NCBI GenBank assembly: GCA_964649085.1
Contig: CAZYPN010000006.1
Span: 1 to 64,000 of the forward strand
Direction: 5' to 3'
Length of the DNA: 64,000 nt
Source of the DNA: JADMJV01 sp964649085
GTDB lineage: Bacteria > Vulcanimicrobiota > Xenobia > Xenobiales > JADMJV01
This document shows, in pieces, positions 1 through 8,766 of this stretch (position 1 is its first letter; each line of letters starts with the position of its first letter). Below the pieces are notes generated by a model. It was not told the origin of the DNA and searched no databases. It saw only the letters and a program-made list of their open reading frames with translations. The translations under genes and the position numbers were made by a program.

Positions 1-1000
1 CGAGGCCGACTGGTCCGACTCCTTTATTTCGTGAGCGAAAGTGTGCCCCAGGCCAGTAAGCCACTCGCTGCTCGGGTTTGAGCGCCTTCAATTCGGGAGG
101 GAGTTGCTCTTCCTTGATTTTCTCCACGTCCACCTTGCCTTCTTTGCGAGCGTCCACCAGATCCCACTCGCCATTGCTGTAGTTGCTGGTTCCCTTGGTG
201 GCAGCGCGATTGACGGCCACGCTGGGAGCCTCGGAAGCTGCCGCTTCGTCGGCGGCCTTCTGGCGCTGGGCACCCACACCGCCGGACGGTCCGTACTGCA
301 CATAGGTCTTGTTGATATCGCTGCCCAGCTTCTGCAACTCGTCGTCATAGGGGGTGGGAATATCGGCCACTTTCTGATCCTGATCGATCACCAGGAAGCG
401 TCCGGCCGACAGCCTGGCTCCCTCTTCCCAGAAGGTTCGGCTGCCCTCCTTGCGATCGCCACAGAAAATGGTGTTCACCAGCACGCCCTTCTGACGCGCC
501 GCAGCGCAGGCCTCGCGATAGTCCACCGATCCTTGATTGAAAGGCTCATTGCCGGCGATAAAAATCGCCTGCATGTCTTGAGAGTTCTTGCTCCACTCCA
601 ACTCCTTCAGGCTGGATTGAATGACGGCGCCACAATATTCCGACCCGCCATTGGTTTTCAGGCTGAAAAGCGCCTCGGACACGCGGTCGAGATCGCCCGT
701 AAAGTGAAGCACCCGCCGAACATAGTGCTGCTTCTCGGCAAGACCATCGTTGCCATATTCGTAGAGGGCCACCTCGAGACGAGGCGTCTTGCCCCCCACT
801 TCGGCTTTGCTCAACTCGTTGACGATCTTCCACAACTGGTTCTTGGCCTGCCCGATCAGGCCGTCCATGCTGTTGCTGGTATCCAGCAGGATGGCCACCT
901 TCACCCTGGGCCCGGCGGGCTTGTCCGGCTTGGCCTTGGCTCCCACCCCTCCGTGCACCAATCCTAAGGCCAGCAGGCCGGCCATCAACGTCTTCTTCAT
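1..1000 (-). CDS. VWA-domain exported protein (3' end truncated by window edge)
   Basis: The frame is open from an ATG at 1000 to the left edge, so the C terminus is missing. A GGAGG ribosome-binding site lies eight bases before the ATG. The product starts with a basic and hydrophobic signal peptide (about residues 1-21), then a von Willebrand factor A domain with an intact metal-ion (MIDAS) motif DTSNSM at residues 40-45. VWA domains bind protein ligands through a divalent cation. Residues 30-220 look like a standalone VWA fold, and the rest is Ala/Lys-rich and shows no domain I recognise. It is probably periplasmic. It is transcribed divergently from the hydrolase-like gene at 1121, with about 120 bases between them. 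The ligand is unknown. Confidence 0.8.
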   Translation of the reverse strand, partial: MKKTLMAGLLALGLVHGGVGAKAKPDKPAGPRVKVAILLDTSNSMDGLIGQAKNQLWKIVNELSKAEVGGKTPRLEVALYEYGNDGLAEKQHYVRRVLHFTGDLDRVSEALFSLKTNGGSEYCGAVIQSSLKELEWSKNSQDMQAIFIAGNEPFNQGSVDYREACAAARQKGVLVNTIFCGDRKEGSRTFWEEGARLSAGRFLVIDQDQKVADIPTPYDDELQKLGSDINKTYVQYGPSGGVGAQRQKAADEAAASEAPSVAVNRAATKGTSNYSNGEWDLVDARKEGKVDVEKIKEEQLPPELKALKPEQRVAYWPGAHFRSRNKGVGPVGL

Positions 1001-1120
1001 CGCAGTACCCTCCAGGCTTGATTACCTGGGGTCTGGTCGCCGCGCCCCTGAAATTATTCCAGTCCCGCCTCAGTTGTAACAAAACCTCACTTGGGAAGGG
1101 GCCATCGCCCTGGCACACTC

Positions 1121-2104
1121 ATGGGGATGCAAGTAGCCGCCCTACCTTCTCATCGCCCTCTGCCACTTTCCCAGGCTGGAAAGTCGCCCGAAGCGCCCAA
1201 GCAGGCCTACGATCCTCAGAACTTCGTTGACGCCTGGGAGGCTTCACGCCAGGAACCACCTCACCTGAGGGGCGTGGTCTACCGCCAGTCGGCCGACGGA
1301 TCGGTGGAAGTGCTGAAGTACTCGGGACAGACCACCGACAGTCTGCCTCCTGACATTCCCGAATCGGCGGTCAAAGACGGTCGCGTGGTGATCTATGTCG
1401 ACGGCATCCACCAGGACTGGGGCGAACAGCAACGCCAGATCCGCCACTTTCTGCACGGGCGTAGCGAAGTCGGCGCCGATGTTGGCCAGGACGTCATCGG
1501 CATTCACGAAGGCTCGGGCCCTTCGGGCTTCAAAGATGGTGTGCGCATCGCCAAAGTGTTAAGCATGCTGAAGCTGGTGCAAACCGGAATGGTCCCACTG
1601 CAGTGGGCCCAGAAGAAAGTCTACACCATCGACCCCGCGGTCAAGTCGGTGCACGACCAGCTCAAGCAATCCTTGCTGGCCGACCGCAAGGTGCAGCTCA
1701 TGACCCACAGCGGGGGCGGGGCTGAAACCGCCATGGCCCTGACGCTGCTCAAGAAACAGGGGTTCGGAGAAAAGATCGCCGAGAATGTGCGTCTGCTCTC
1801 TCTGGCCTCGGCAGCCTCGCTGAAAGACTTTACCCGGGCAGGGGTCAAAGCCGAGAACATCTACTATACCGGCAGCAAGCGCGATCCGGTGCATTACATG
1901 TTCCGCCACTTCATCCACCCCTTTGCCCCCCTCTCCACCGCCCTATTTGCGGCCAATGCCGCTCGTTATCTCTGGGGGCTGGCGACCAGTTCCGACCCGA
2001 ACGGGCTGGCGGTGCACTCGCCCGACTATATTTTCGCCCACAACCATCCCCGCATCCAGTCCTTCCTTGATGGAGGTCCCGGCGGCGTCCATCGCCTGCC
2101 CTGA
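1121..2104 (+). CDS. Alpha/beta-hydrolase-like protein
   Basis: The product is about 327 residues if it begins at the ATG at 1121; the ATG at 1127 and the TTG at 1091 are alternatives and none has a strong ribosome-binding site. The sequence YVDGIHQDW followed by THSGGGAE resembles the strand-turn and nucleophile elbow (x-H-S-G-G) of lipase-like alpha/beta hydrolases, with the Ser of HSGGG as the likely nucleophile. Acid and histidine candidates lie near the C terminus (SPDYIFAHNHPRIQSF). No signal peptide is obvious. The gene ends 57 bases before the E2 gene, so it may share its transcript. The substrate cannot be told from the sequence, and the hydrolase assignment rests on the elbow motif only. 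Confidence 0.6.
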   Translation: MGMQVAALPSHRPLPLSQAGKSPEAPKQAYDPQNFVDAWEASRQEPPHLRGVVYRQSADGSVEVLKYSGQTTDSLPPDIPESAVKDGRVVIYVDGIHQDWGEQQRQIRHFLHGRSEVGADVGQDVIGIHEGSGPSGFKDGVRIAKVLSMLKLVQTGMVPLQWAQKKVYTIDPAVKSVHDQLKQSLLADRKVQLMTHSGGGAETAMALTLLKKQGFGEKIAENVRLLSLASAASLKDFTRAGVKAENIYYTGSKRDPVHYMFRHFIHPFAPLSTALFAANAARYLWGLATSSDPNGLAVHSPDYIFAHNHPRIQSFLDGGPGGVHRLP

Positions 2105-2161
2105 GAGGGAGCCAGCAGGGGGACAAGAAAGGGCCCGTAGATTCGATTTGAAGGAGTTCTT

Positions 2162-3436
2162 ATGGCCACCACCCCTGTTCTGATGCCCCAGATGGGCGAA
2201 AGTATCGCCGAAGGCACAATCGTCACCTGGCTCAAGAAGCCCGGCGACCGGGTGGAGAAGGACGAGCCGCTTTTTGAGATTTCCACCGATAAGGTAGACG
2301 CCGAAATCCCCTCGCCGGCTTCCGGCTTTCTGCTGGAAACGCTCTTTGGGCCCGGGGAAACCGTGGAGGTCAACAAAGTCGTGGCCCACATCGGCGCCCA
2401 GGCAGGCGCCAGCGCCGCTCCCCCAGCTCCCCAGGCCACCACGCAACCCGCCTCCAGTCCCTCCGCGGAAACCGTCCCCACCCCAACCGCTCCATCCGCC
2501 CTGACCTCGCTGTCTGCCACGGCCAGTGTTGAGGAGTTGCGTCGCGTTCGCTCGTCGCCCGTGGTGCGCAAGATGGCTCGCGAGCACGGGGTTCAACTGT
2601 CGTCCCTGCAGGGCAGCGGCATCTCGGGCAGGGTCACCAAGCAGGACCTGCTGGACTTTCTGGCCCGCCCCACCCCGGCGGTGGCAGCCCAGCCCACCGT
2701 GGCCCGACCCACAACACCCGACAAATTTCGCTACCAGCCCCAGCCCGGCGACCGCCTGGAGCCCTTTTCTCCCATGCGATCGGCAATTTCCGAGCACATG
2801 GTGGTATCGCGTGAGACCTCGGTTCACGTCTGCACCGTGTTCGAAGTCGACATGACCCACGTGGTCAAACTGCGCCAGCGATTCAAGGCCAGCTATGCCG
2901 AACGCGGACTGAAGCTCACGGTGACCGCCTTTCTGATGCGAGCCGTGGTGGAGGGCCTGAACAAGTTTCCCATTCTGAACTCCTCGATTGTCGACCAGCA
3001 AATTTGCTACAAATCCTCCGTCAATCTGGGCATGGCTGTGGCCCTCGACTGGGGCCTGCTGGTTCCGGTCATCAAACGCGCCGACGAACTGTCGATGGCC
3101 GGCTTGGCCCGCCAGGTAAGCGACCTGGCCGAAAGGGCCCGCGCCAAGAAACTGGCCCCCGATGACGTTCAGGGCGGCACCTTCACGCTGACCAATCCGG
3201 GCATCTTTGGCAGCCTGTATGGCACCCCCATCATCAATCAGCCCCAGGTAGCCATCCTGGGTTCGGGGACGATCACCAAGCGCCCCGTGGTCACCGAGGA
3301 AGACGCCATCGCCATCCGCCACATGATGTACCTGGCGCTGTCGTTCGACCATCGGGTGATCGATGGGGCCACCGCCGATCAGTTCATGGCCTGCATCAAG
3401 AAGTTCCTTCAGGAATTCCCGGAGAGCCTGCTCTGA
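2162..3436 (+). CDS. 2-oxoacid dehydrogenase E2, dihydrolipoamide acyltransferase
   Basis: The 424-residue product has the full E2 architecture. The lipoyl domain (residues 3-78) has the lipoyl-lysine K44 in the EISTDKVDAEI motif. An Ala/Pro/Thr-rich linker follows, then an E3/E1-binding peripheral domain (about 128-167), a second linker and a catalytic acyltransferase domain (about 190-424) with the active-site SFDHRVIDG motif (H397, D401). It moves acyl groups from the E1-bound lipoyl arm to CoA in pyruvate, 2-oxoglutarate or branched-chain complexes; sequence alone does not say which. An AAGGAG site precedes the ATG. The next genes, lipB and lipA, make the lipoyl cofactor attached to K44, so the operon couples an apo-enzyme to its cofactor supply. 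No E1 or E3 gene is in the window. Confidence 0.93.
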   Translation: MATTPVLMPQMGESIAEGTIVTWLKKPGDRVEKDEPLFEISTDKVDAEIPSPASGFLLETLFGPGETVEVNKVVAHIGAQAGASAAPPAPQATTQPASSPSAETVPTPTAPSALTSLSATASVEELRRVRSSPVVRKMAREHGVQLSSLQGSGISGRVTKQDLLDFLARPTPAVAAQPTVARPTTPDKFRYQPQPGDRLEPFSPMRSAISEHMVVSRETSVHVCTVFEVDMTHVVKLRQRFKASYAERGLKLTVTAFLMRAVVEGLNKFPILNSSIVDQQICYKSSVNLGMAVALDWGLLVPVIKRADELSMAGLARQVSDLAERARAKKLAPDDVQGGTFTLTNPGIFGSLYGTPIINQPQVAILGSGTITKRPVVTEEDAIAIRHMMYLALSFDHRVIDGATADQFMACIKKFLQEFPESLL

Positions 3437-4161
3437 TCCCCTGCACCCTCCGCTGTTGGGAGTGCCTCGACTACGCTGAAGCCGAAGAACTTCAACAGCA
3501 GCTGGTTCGCCAGCGGCAGAAGGGCGAGATTCCCGATCACCTGCTGCTGCTCGAGCATCCGCCGGTCATTACCCTGGGACGGGCCTCTCGAACCGACTAT
3601 CTCAAGTCCAGCCCCGAGCAGCTGCGCCAGAGCGGCATTGGGCTGGCCCGCTGCGGTCGCGGAGGCGAGGTTACCTATCACGGGCCCGGGCAACTGATCG
3701 CCTATCCTATTCTAGAACTGGAAGAGGGTCGACGCGATTTGCACCGCTACCTGCGCGACCTGGAGGAAGTGGCCATCCGAACCTGTGCCGACTGGGACGT
3801 CGTTGTGGAGCGCCGCCAGGGGCTTACCGGTTTGTGGTGGGGCCTGCACAAGCTGGCCTCGATCGGCGTACGCGCCAGCCGCTGGGTGACCTCGCACGGG
3901 CTGGCCCTGAACTACGCCAGCGACCTTGCGGGTTTCGAGCATATCGTGCCCTGCGGCCTGAGCGGCGTGGAAATGATTAGCCTGCACCAGATCCTGGGAA
4001 AGATCCCTGGGCGAAAAGAGCTGGAAGAGCGGTTTTGCCACCACTTCAGCCAGGTCTTTGCCCGTCAACTGCACTCATTGGAGCCCCATCGGTATGCTGT
4101 CTCAGAGCACGTCCAACAAAAACTACCTACCCTTGAGAGTGGTGGGGGTGGAAAGTTCTGA
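3433..4161 (+). CDS. lipB: Octanoyltransferase LipB with non-canonical start codon
   Basis: LipB transfers octanoate from acyl carrier protein to lipoyl domains. The family signatures are all present: HPPVITLGR, the RGGEVTYHGPGQL block, the catalytic lysine (K140 in HKLASIGV), SHGLALN and the catalytic cysteine (C174 in VPCGLS), counted from 3433. No ATG, GTG or TTG exists in frame upstream of the conserved start region (CWECLDYAEAEELQ). The only candidates are CTG at 3433 and ATC at 3436, both overlapping the E2 stop codon, with a GGAG 8 or 11 bases upstream. The length from 3433 (242 residues) fits the family. The gene overlaps lipA by 68 bases if lipA starts at its ATG. Function is near certain; the start is not. 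Confidence 0.9.
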   Translation: MIPCTLRCWECLDYAEAEELQQQLVRQRQKGEIPDHLLLLEHPPVITLGRASRTDYLKSSPEQLRQSGIGLARCGRGGEVTYHGPGQLIAYPILELEEGRRDLHRYLRDLEEVAIRTCADWDVVVERRQGLTGLWWGLHKLASIGVRASRWVTSHGLALNYASDLAGFEHIVPCGLSGVEMISLHQILGKIPGRKELEERFCHHFSQVFARQLHSLEPHRYAVSEHVQQKLPTLESGGGGKF

Positions 4162-5089
4162 GCTGGCCATTCCCCGTGATCCGGAGTGGAAGGACCAGCC
4201 TCAACGACCCGACTGGCTGAGAATCAGGCTGCAAACCACCGAGAGCTTCGCCAAGATCAAGAATATGATGGGCCAGCTCAAGCTGCACACCGTGTGCCAG
4301 GAAGCCCGCTGCCCTAACATCTACGAGTGCTGGAGTGAAGGCACGGCCACCTTCATGGTGATGGGCGACACCTGCACGCGAGCCTGCGGCTTTTGCAACG
4401 TAAAAACAGGCCGCCCGGAAGCCCTCGACGAGGAGGAACCCGAACACGTCGCCGAGGCCGTGGCCAGTATGGGTCTGGAGCACGCCGTAATCACCTCGGT
4501 CAACCGTGACGAACTGGCCGACGGCGGAGCGAGCCACATCGCTCGCACCATCGAGGCGGTCCGGCGCCGCAACCCGCAAACCAAGATCGAAGTGCTGATC
4601 CCCGACTTTCAAGGAGACGAACAGGCCCTTCACACGGTACTGGCTGCCCGCCCTGATGTGCTCAACCACAATACCGAAACCGTTCCCCGGCTCTATTGGA
4701 GGGTGCGCAACCGGGCCGAATACCCCCGCACCCTGGAGCTTCTGGCCCGGGCCCACGCCTATCGCCAGGCCCACGCTTCGGGAATGCTCACCAAGTCGGG
4801 CATCATGCTGGGGCTGGGCGAGAGCTCCCAAGAGGTCGAGCAGACCATCCGCGACATCCGAGCCCAGGGAACCGACATTCTCACCATCGGCCAGTACATG
4901 CGCCCAACCATGAAACATCTGCCTGTGGAACGATATTGGACCCCTCAAGAGTTTGATCAACTGAGGGAGTTCGCACTTGAGCTCGGCTACCGCTTCGTAG
5001 AATCGGGCCCGCTGGTGCGCAGCTCTTACCACGCCAAGAGGCACCGAATAGGAGCCCAGGGCAGTACAGGGGTTCCGGTTGAGCAGTAA
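4094..5089 (+). CDS. lipA: Lipoyl synthase, radical SAM enzyme
   Basis: LipA inserts two sulfurs into protein-bound octanoyl groups. Both iron-sulfur motifs are intact: the auxiliary cluster CX4CX5C (C68, C73, C79 from the ATG at 4094) and the radical SAM CX3CX2C (C94, C98, C101; CTRACGFC). The C-terminal SSYHAKRH region supplies the conserved serine of the auxiliary cluster. The start is uncertain: ATG 4094 overlaps lipB by 68 bases and lacks a good ribosome-binding site, while GTG codons near 4139 would leave a shorter overlap and a more usual N terminus. It follows lipB in the same operon, so lipoate is made endogenously here and not only salvaged. Confidence 0.95.
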   Translation: MLSQSTSNKNYLPLRVVGVESSELAIPRDPEWKDQPQRPDWLRIRLQTTESFAKIKNMMGQLKLHTVCQEARCPNIYECWSEGTATFMVMGDTCTRACGFCNVKTGRPEALDEEEPEHVAEAVASMGLEHAVITSVNRDELADGGASHIARTIEAVRRRNPQTKIEVLIPDFQGDEQALHTVLAARPDVLNHNTETVPRLYWRVRNRAEYPRTLELLARAHAYRQAHASGMLTKSGIMLGLGESSQEVEQTIRDIRAQGTDILTIGQYMRPTMKHLPVERYWTPQEFDQLREFALELGYRFVESGPLVRSSYHAKRHRIGAQGSTGVPVEQ

Positions 5090-5237
5090 CAATTCATTAA
5101 CCTCACCGACCAGCGGCAGCTGTATGGTGGGGTTGGGAAAGTAGAAAAACTTCCCCACACATCCGCAACGCAACCCTCCCCGAGAGAGGAGGGGGCTACG
5201 GGCCGCGGCTCGCCGTGACCTGAGAAGAGAGGTCTCA
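5090..5237 (+). other. Intergenic region with weak hairpin before carD
   Basis: This 148-base spacer separates lipA from the CarD-like gene. It contains an inverted repeat with arms CCCTCC at 5174-5179 and GGAGGG at 5188-5193, but no T-tract follows, so it is not a convincing intrinsic terminator. A purine-rich GAGAAGAGAGG lies just before the carD start codon and is its probable ribosome-binding site. A carD promoter is likely here, but I see no strong -35/-10 pair. Confidence 0.3.
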
Positions 5238-5732
5238 ATGTTCCGAGTAGGCAGTAAAGTTATCCATTCGCTGCATGGTCTGGGGGTCGTGGAGTCGATC
5301 GAGGAGAAAGAAATCCTCGGCAATGTCACTCGTTTCGCCGTCCTGGCGTTCGAAAGACTGCAAATCATGGCCAATGTCGACCAGAAGAACTGCATGGTTC
5401 GCCCTCTGATTGAGGCCAGCCAGGTCACTGCCGTATTGGACTTCCTGAAGTCCTGCAGCTGCGACCTGCCCACCAACTATACCAAGCGTTACAATTTGAA
5501 CCTGGAAAAGATGAAGAGCGGGGACATCTTCCAAACCTGTGAAGTGATCAAGTCGCTCAGCGTTCTGGCTCGTTCCAAGAAGCTGGGTCACAAAGATCAG
5601 TCGATGCTGGAAAAAGCTCGCAAGGTCCTGGCCCAAGAGCTCAGCTACGTGACCGATTGCGACGTGCTCAACATGGAGAACGTCATCGACCAGACTTGCG
5701 GTCTTAGCGACGCAACTCTCGTCACGGCCTGA
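5238..5732 (+). CDS. CarD/CdnL-family transcription regulator
   Basis: The 164-residue product starts with the RNA-polymerase-interacting CarD Tudor-like module (residues about 1-62): FRVGSKVIHSLHGLGVVESI followed by a short beta-rich segment. The rest is the alpha-helical C-terminal module (about 65-160) that in CarD/CdnL contacts promoter DNA near the -10 element. Proteins of this family bind the RNA polymerase beta subunit and stabilise open complexes, often at rRNA and housekeeping promoters. Length and domain order match the family. The ATG has a GAGAGG site upstream. A strong terminator follows at 5754, so carD ends its transcription unit. Confidence 0.88.
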   Translation: MFRVGSKVIHSLHGLGVVESIEEKEILGNVTRFAVLAFERLQIMANVDQKNCMVRPLIEASQVTAVLDFLKSCSCDLPTNYTKRYNLNLEKMKSGDIFQTCEVIKSLSVLARSKKLGHKDQSMLEKARKVLAQELSYVTDCDVLNMENVIDQTCGLSDATLVTA

Positions 5733-5753
5733 ACTTCGACCTCGACTTTGTAG

Positions 5754-5780
5754 AAAGCCGGTCTTCGGACCGGCTTTTTT
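5754..5780 (+). terminator. Rho-independent terminator after carD
   Basis: A perfect ten-base stem (AAAGCCGGTC / GACCGGCTTT) closes a TTCG tetraloop at 5764-5767 and runs into a T-tract. It terminates carD and lies just before the 3' end of the convergent NrtR-like gene. Confidence 0.95.
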
Positions 5781-5789
5781 CTATGTTGA

Positions 5790-6719
5790 CTACATGCGGG
5801 GCAGACCGACACCCGGCGCGGGGCGCTCTCCCAAGACCTCGTGGCGAAAGCGAAAAAGCTCGGCCGGTCGTCCTACCGAGCGCGTCTGCCGTCCGGTGCC
5901 CTCGACCAGACCGCCCTGCTCGACGAGGCGCCGGAAGTTTTGCTTGTGCACCGCCACCCCGGCCAGTGCCTCGGCGGCCTTCTGCAACTGAAGCAGCGTG
6001 AATTCCTCGGGAAGCAACTCGAAAATCACGGGTCGATAGCGCAATTTTCCCCGTACCCTGGCCAGCGCGGTGGCCAGCATTCGGCGATGATCAAGCGCCA
6101 TGGGCAGGCCCAACCAGGGGGTGAGATCCGGTTGCGACTCCTGCACAAGGCCTGCCTCATAGAGAAGCTCGTAGCGCTCTAAAACCCGGTTACCCGACCA
6201 GGCACCCGCTTCGATGCCGAAGGTCATCTGATACCGCAAACGGCGCTGACCATCACCACCTCTGAGCCAGGGGGCCAGACCCTGGGCGATTCGAGACATC
6301 AACTCTCGCGGTTCTCCGCTGCGCCAATCCTCCCAGGGAAGGAAGTCATAGACATTGCGCCAGACCGCGGGAATGCTGGGGGGGATGGCGGCCTCGCGCA
6401 CCAGGGCCAGATAGGCGATGGACAGCACCCGCACCCCGGCCACCGACTCGCGGGGGTCCCGGAAACGGTCGCCGAAAGAATACAGCTGCTCGACGTAGCC
6501 CAGCTCCAGACCGGTTTGTTGACGCACCCAGCGCCGCAGAGCCAGCTCCAGGGTGCGATCCCCCTCTGCATCGAGGTCGCCGAAAGGAAGGGCTGCCACG
6601 GTGTCTGACGAGGCCTGCTGAACCGCCTGAGCCAGATCGGACCAATCGACCGTCAACACCCTGGGCGTATCCTGAGTAACGGCCACAATCACGGCATTGA
6701 GGCCGACCCGAACCTGCAT
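5790..6719 (-). CDS. NUDIX-like / NrtR-family regulator with winged-helix C terminus
   Basis: The 309-residue protein begins with a NUDIX-type fold: N-terminal VGLNAVIVAV strand, LPFGDLD, then DRTLELALRRWVRQQTGLELGYVEQLYSFGDR, given here only in outline. A winged-helix segment near residues 225-275 includes LRYRPVIFELLPEEFTLLQL and HKQNFRR. This arrangement matches the NAD-metabolism regulator family (COG4111/NrtR), in which a catalytically dead NUDIX domain senses ADP-ribose-like ligands and the winged helix binds DNA. The classical NUDIX box is not intact. Its ATG overlaps the stop of the NPCBM-like gene by one base (TGATG), indicating coupling. The target genes are not evident in the window. 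It could still be an active NUDIX hydrolase. Confidence 0.75.
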   Translation of the reverse strand: MQVRVGLNAVIVAVTQDTPRVLTVDWSDLAQAVQQASSDTVAALPFGDLDAEGDRTLELALRRWVRQQTGLELGYVEQLYSFGDRFRDPRESVAGVRVLSIAYLALVREAAIPPSIPAVWRNVYDFLPWEDWRSGEPRELMSRIAQGLAPWLRGGDGQRRLRYQMTFGIEAGAWSGNRVLERYELLYEAGLVQESQPDLTPWLGLPMALDHRRMLATALARVRGKLRYRPVIFELLPEEFTLLQLQKAAEALAGVAVHKQNFRRLVEQGGLVEGTGRQTRSVGRPAELFRFRHEVLGERPAPGVGLPRM

Positions 6720-7369
6720 CAGGGCGTGGTCTGCACCTGGATTCGCCGATTCTCCTGGTCGTGGATGACCTTAACCTGGTAGGTGCTCTCCCCTGGTTTG
6801 ACAGGCAACTCAACGGGCACGGATGAAGGCGCGGCAAAGCGCTCGTAGGGCAGGCGCAAGCCATTGATCTCAATGCGATAGGGCATCTGCTGCTCCTCAG
6901 GGGGAATCCCATTGCGCAACTTGGGGGCGGCGAAACAAGCGCCCAGGGTTCCGTCGTAGCTGACAGCCTCAATCTTGAGCATCAGCAGGTTTCTGCCCTT
7001 GATAGGAACCCGGATCAACTCGGCTTCCTGCCCCCCCTTCACCACTTCGCTGGTATAGAGGGTTTGCTGGTCGGCGCCCACCTCGAACTTACAACGTCGA
7101 CTGCTCGACTGCGTTTTGGTGTAACCGATATAGGACTCGAAGGTCTCCCACTTGCCGTCGATCTTATAGACGATCAGAGCAGCACCGGGACTGCCGATCC
7201 CTTGCAGGCTGGTTTGATACGACTGCTTGCCGATGGAAACGCTGCTAAAGTCCCAAACCATCCCTTCTACACCCTCGCGCTGCAAGGCCACCAGCAGAAC
7301 CGCCTCGGGGGCACACCAGGCCAGGCCAGCGACCAGAGGAACACACAACAGTTGAATCCATTTCCGCAT
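6719..7369 (-). CDS. Exported NPCBM-like carbohydrate-binding protein
   Basis: The 216-residue product has a signal peptide (about residues 1-20, ending AGLAWCA). A domain of about 130 residues follows with the pattern of the NPCBM carbohydrate-binding module: VWDFSSVSIGKQSY, LQGIGSPGAALIVYKIDGKW, FESYIGYT, KFEVGADQQTLYTSEV and LLMLKIEAV. The C-terminal 45 residues form another short beta-rich segment. NPCBM modules usually sit on glycoside hydrolases, but here the domain is free-standing. An AAGGG lies eight bases before the ATG. It is translationally coupled to the downstream regulator gene. Sugar binding is inferred from the fold pattern and no ligand can be named. Confidence 0.6.
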   Translation of the reverse strand: MRKWIQLLCVPLVAGLAWCAPEAVLLVALQREGVEGMVWDFSSVSIGKQSYQTSLQGIGSPGAALIVYKIDGKWETFESYIGYTKTQSSSRRCKFEVGADQQTLYTSEVVKGGQEAELIRVPIKGRNLLMLKIEAVSYDGTLGACFAAPKLRNGIPPEEQQMPYRIEINGLRLPYERFAAPSSVPVELPVKPGESTYQVKVIHDQENRRIQVQTTP

Positions 7370-7403
7370 CTCGAGCCCTTCGTTGAGGCGGTAGCATACC
7401 CTG

Positions 7404-8663
7404 TTATTTCTTTTGCTGCCGCTCCAACCAGCGACTCAGCGCCACTCGCTGGCGCTCCAGACTGGCCCCCGGAAGAACCCCGGTGGCCCGCGTGATTCGC
7501 TCGAGGTCGTTGACGAGGCGCGACAGCAACTTGCGGTCCAGCCCGGCGCGCGGGGAATCGCCGGGCTCGCGAAACACGTCCAAGGAATAGCCGTCGCTAA
7601 AATGGTCGAGATACAAACCGGCCCGACCCTGTTTCACAATGCTGTCGGCGGCCGCAGCGTTGCCATATCGCAGATAGAGGGAAAGGCTCTGGTCGGGCCG
7701 GGAATGCAGACGGAACAACACCACCCGACAGTGGGCAGCAATACCGTCCTGATTGGCGCGCAAGGCCAGGTTGAGAGCGCTGCGGTAGTGCTGCAACGCC
7801 TTCTTGAGCGCCCCTCCCGAGCGATAGGCCTCGGCCCGCGCCCAGTGATACCAGGTCAGGCCGATAGCATAATCCTGTTCGCGCTTCAACTCGAGCGAGG
7901 AGCGCAGAAAGCGCATTCCTTCCGGAAGTCGCTTGCTGCGCACGGCCAGCCAACCCAATCGATAGAGAATATCGCTCTGCTGGCGACGATTTCCAATCTG
8001 TCCATAGCTTTCTTCGGCCTGACGATAGAACGTCGAGGCTTCCTGAAACTGCTGCTGTTGCTCGGTGGAATTGGCCATCTGCAAAGCGATATGACTGGAG
8101 AGATCGTTGTGGCTGGCCGCACCTTCCGCCAGGGCCTTGCGACAATAGCGCAGGGCATCCCCGAATTGACCCAGGTCGTGCAGCACGGAAGCGCTGTTGA
8201 ACAGGGCTGCCACGTGATTATAGTTGTGCTTGAGCTTCTTGTAGCGCTGGGCCGCGTCTTTAAAAAACTTCAAGGACTCTTCTTTGCGCCCAGCCCGGTC
8301 GAGCATGATACCCAGCTCCATGCGCAGCTCGGCACTGCGCGTGGGGTTGGCCAGTTTGCCGCGCAGCCGGCGCAGGTGATGCAGGAGCAACTCCAGAGCC
8401 TCGTTACGCCGACCCACCGACTCCAACCAGCGGGCCCACTTACGCATCCAGCGGTAGGTGAGATCGGGCCAGTTCTCAGCCAGGGCTCCGGCCAGCTCCA
8501 ATACCTCGCGGGCACAACCCCGCTGACCTCGCGACTGATGCAGGTCGAAGTGAGCCAGCAGCGCCGTAAACGCTTCTTCGCGAGTCTTATCGTCGAGCTC
8601 GCCGGGGAAACCAGGAAAGGGGGCCCGCTGCCCCAGGGACACCTGCTTACGCAACCAGTCCAT
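7404..8663 (-). CDS. TPR-repeat protein
   Basis: The product is 419 residues from the ATG at 8663 (MDWLRKQVSLGQ). It is almost entirely helical and made of tetratricopeptide-like repeats from about residue 60 to 330, for example KEESLKFFKDAAQRYKKL, GQFGDALRYCRKALAEG and LKKALQHYRSALNLALRA. A C-terminal 60-residue tail (RLVNDLERITRATGVLPGA...) is basic and could be a small helical domain. There is no signal peptide or membrane segment, so it is cytoplasmic, probably a scaffold. The start was chosen because a TATAAG hexamer lies exactly six bases before this ATG and no ribosome-binding site is seen, which suggests a leaderless mRNA. It is divergent from the pseudopilin operon at 8767. Confidence 0.75.
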   Translation of the reverse strand: MDWLRKQVSLGQRAPFPGFPGELDDKTREEAFTALLAHFDLHQSRGQRGCAREVLELAGALAENWPDLTYRWMRKWARWLESVGRRNEALELLLHHLRRLRGKLANPTRSAELRMELGIMLDRAGRKEESLKFFKDAAQRYKKLKHNYNHVAALFNSASVLHDLGQFGDALRYCRKALAEGAASHNDLSSHIALQMANSTEQQQQFQEASTFYRQAEESYGQIGNRRQQSDILYRLGWLAVRSKRLPEGMRFLRSSLELKREQDYAIGLTWYHWARAEAYRSGGALKKALQHYRSALNLALRANQDGIAAHCRVVLFRLHSRPDQSLSLYLRYGNAAAADSIVKQGRAGLYLDHFSDGYSLDVFREPGDSPRAGLDRKLLSRLVNDLERITRATGVLPGASLERQRVALSRWLERQQKK

Positions 8664-8675
8664 AGGCGACTTATA
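8664..8675 (-). promoter_or_regulatory. -10 element of leaderless TPR gene
   Basis: On the minus strand TATAAG (8675-8670) is followed by six bases (TCGCCT) and the ATG at 8663. Transcription starting about seven bases after the hexamer would begin at or next to the start codon. No good -35 hexamer is visible. Confidence 0.5.
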
Positions 8676-8766
8676 CGACACTCTGCTCGAGGCGCCTACT
8701 GAGTCCAAGCAAGGATTTATGAGTTGGCTGGCGCAGAGAATGTTACCCTGGGGTCGGGAGACAACA

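Noticed and set aside
1943..3352. Long minus-strand reading frame opposite the E2 gene
   Set aside because: It mirrors the E2 coding frame on the other strand; low-complexity His/Gly/Gln composition and no start site. High G+C content makes such antisense frames common throughout the window.
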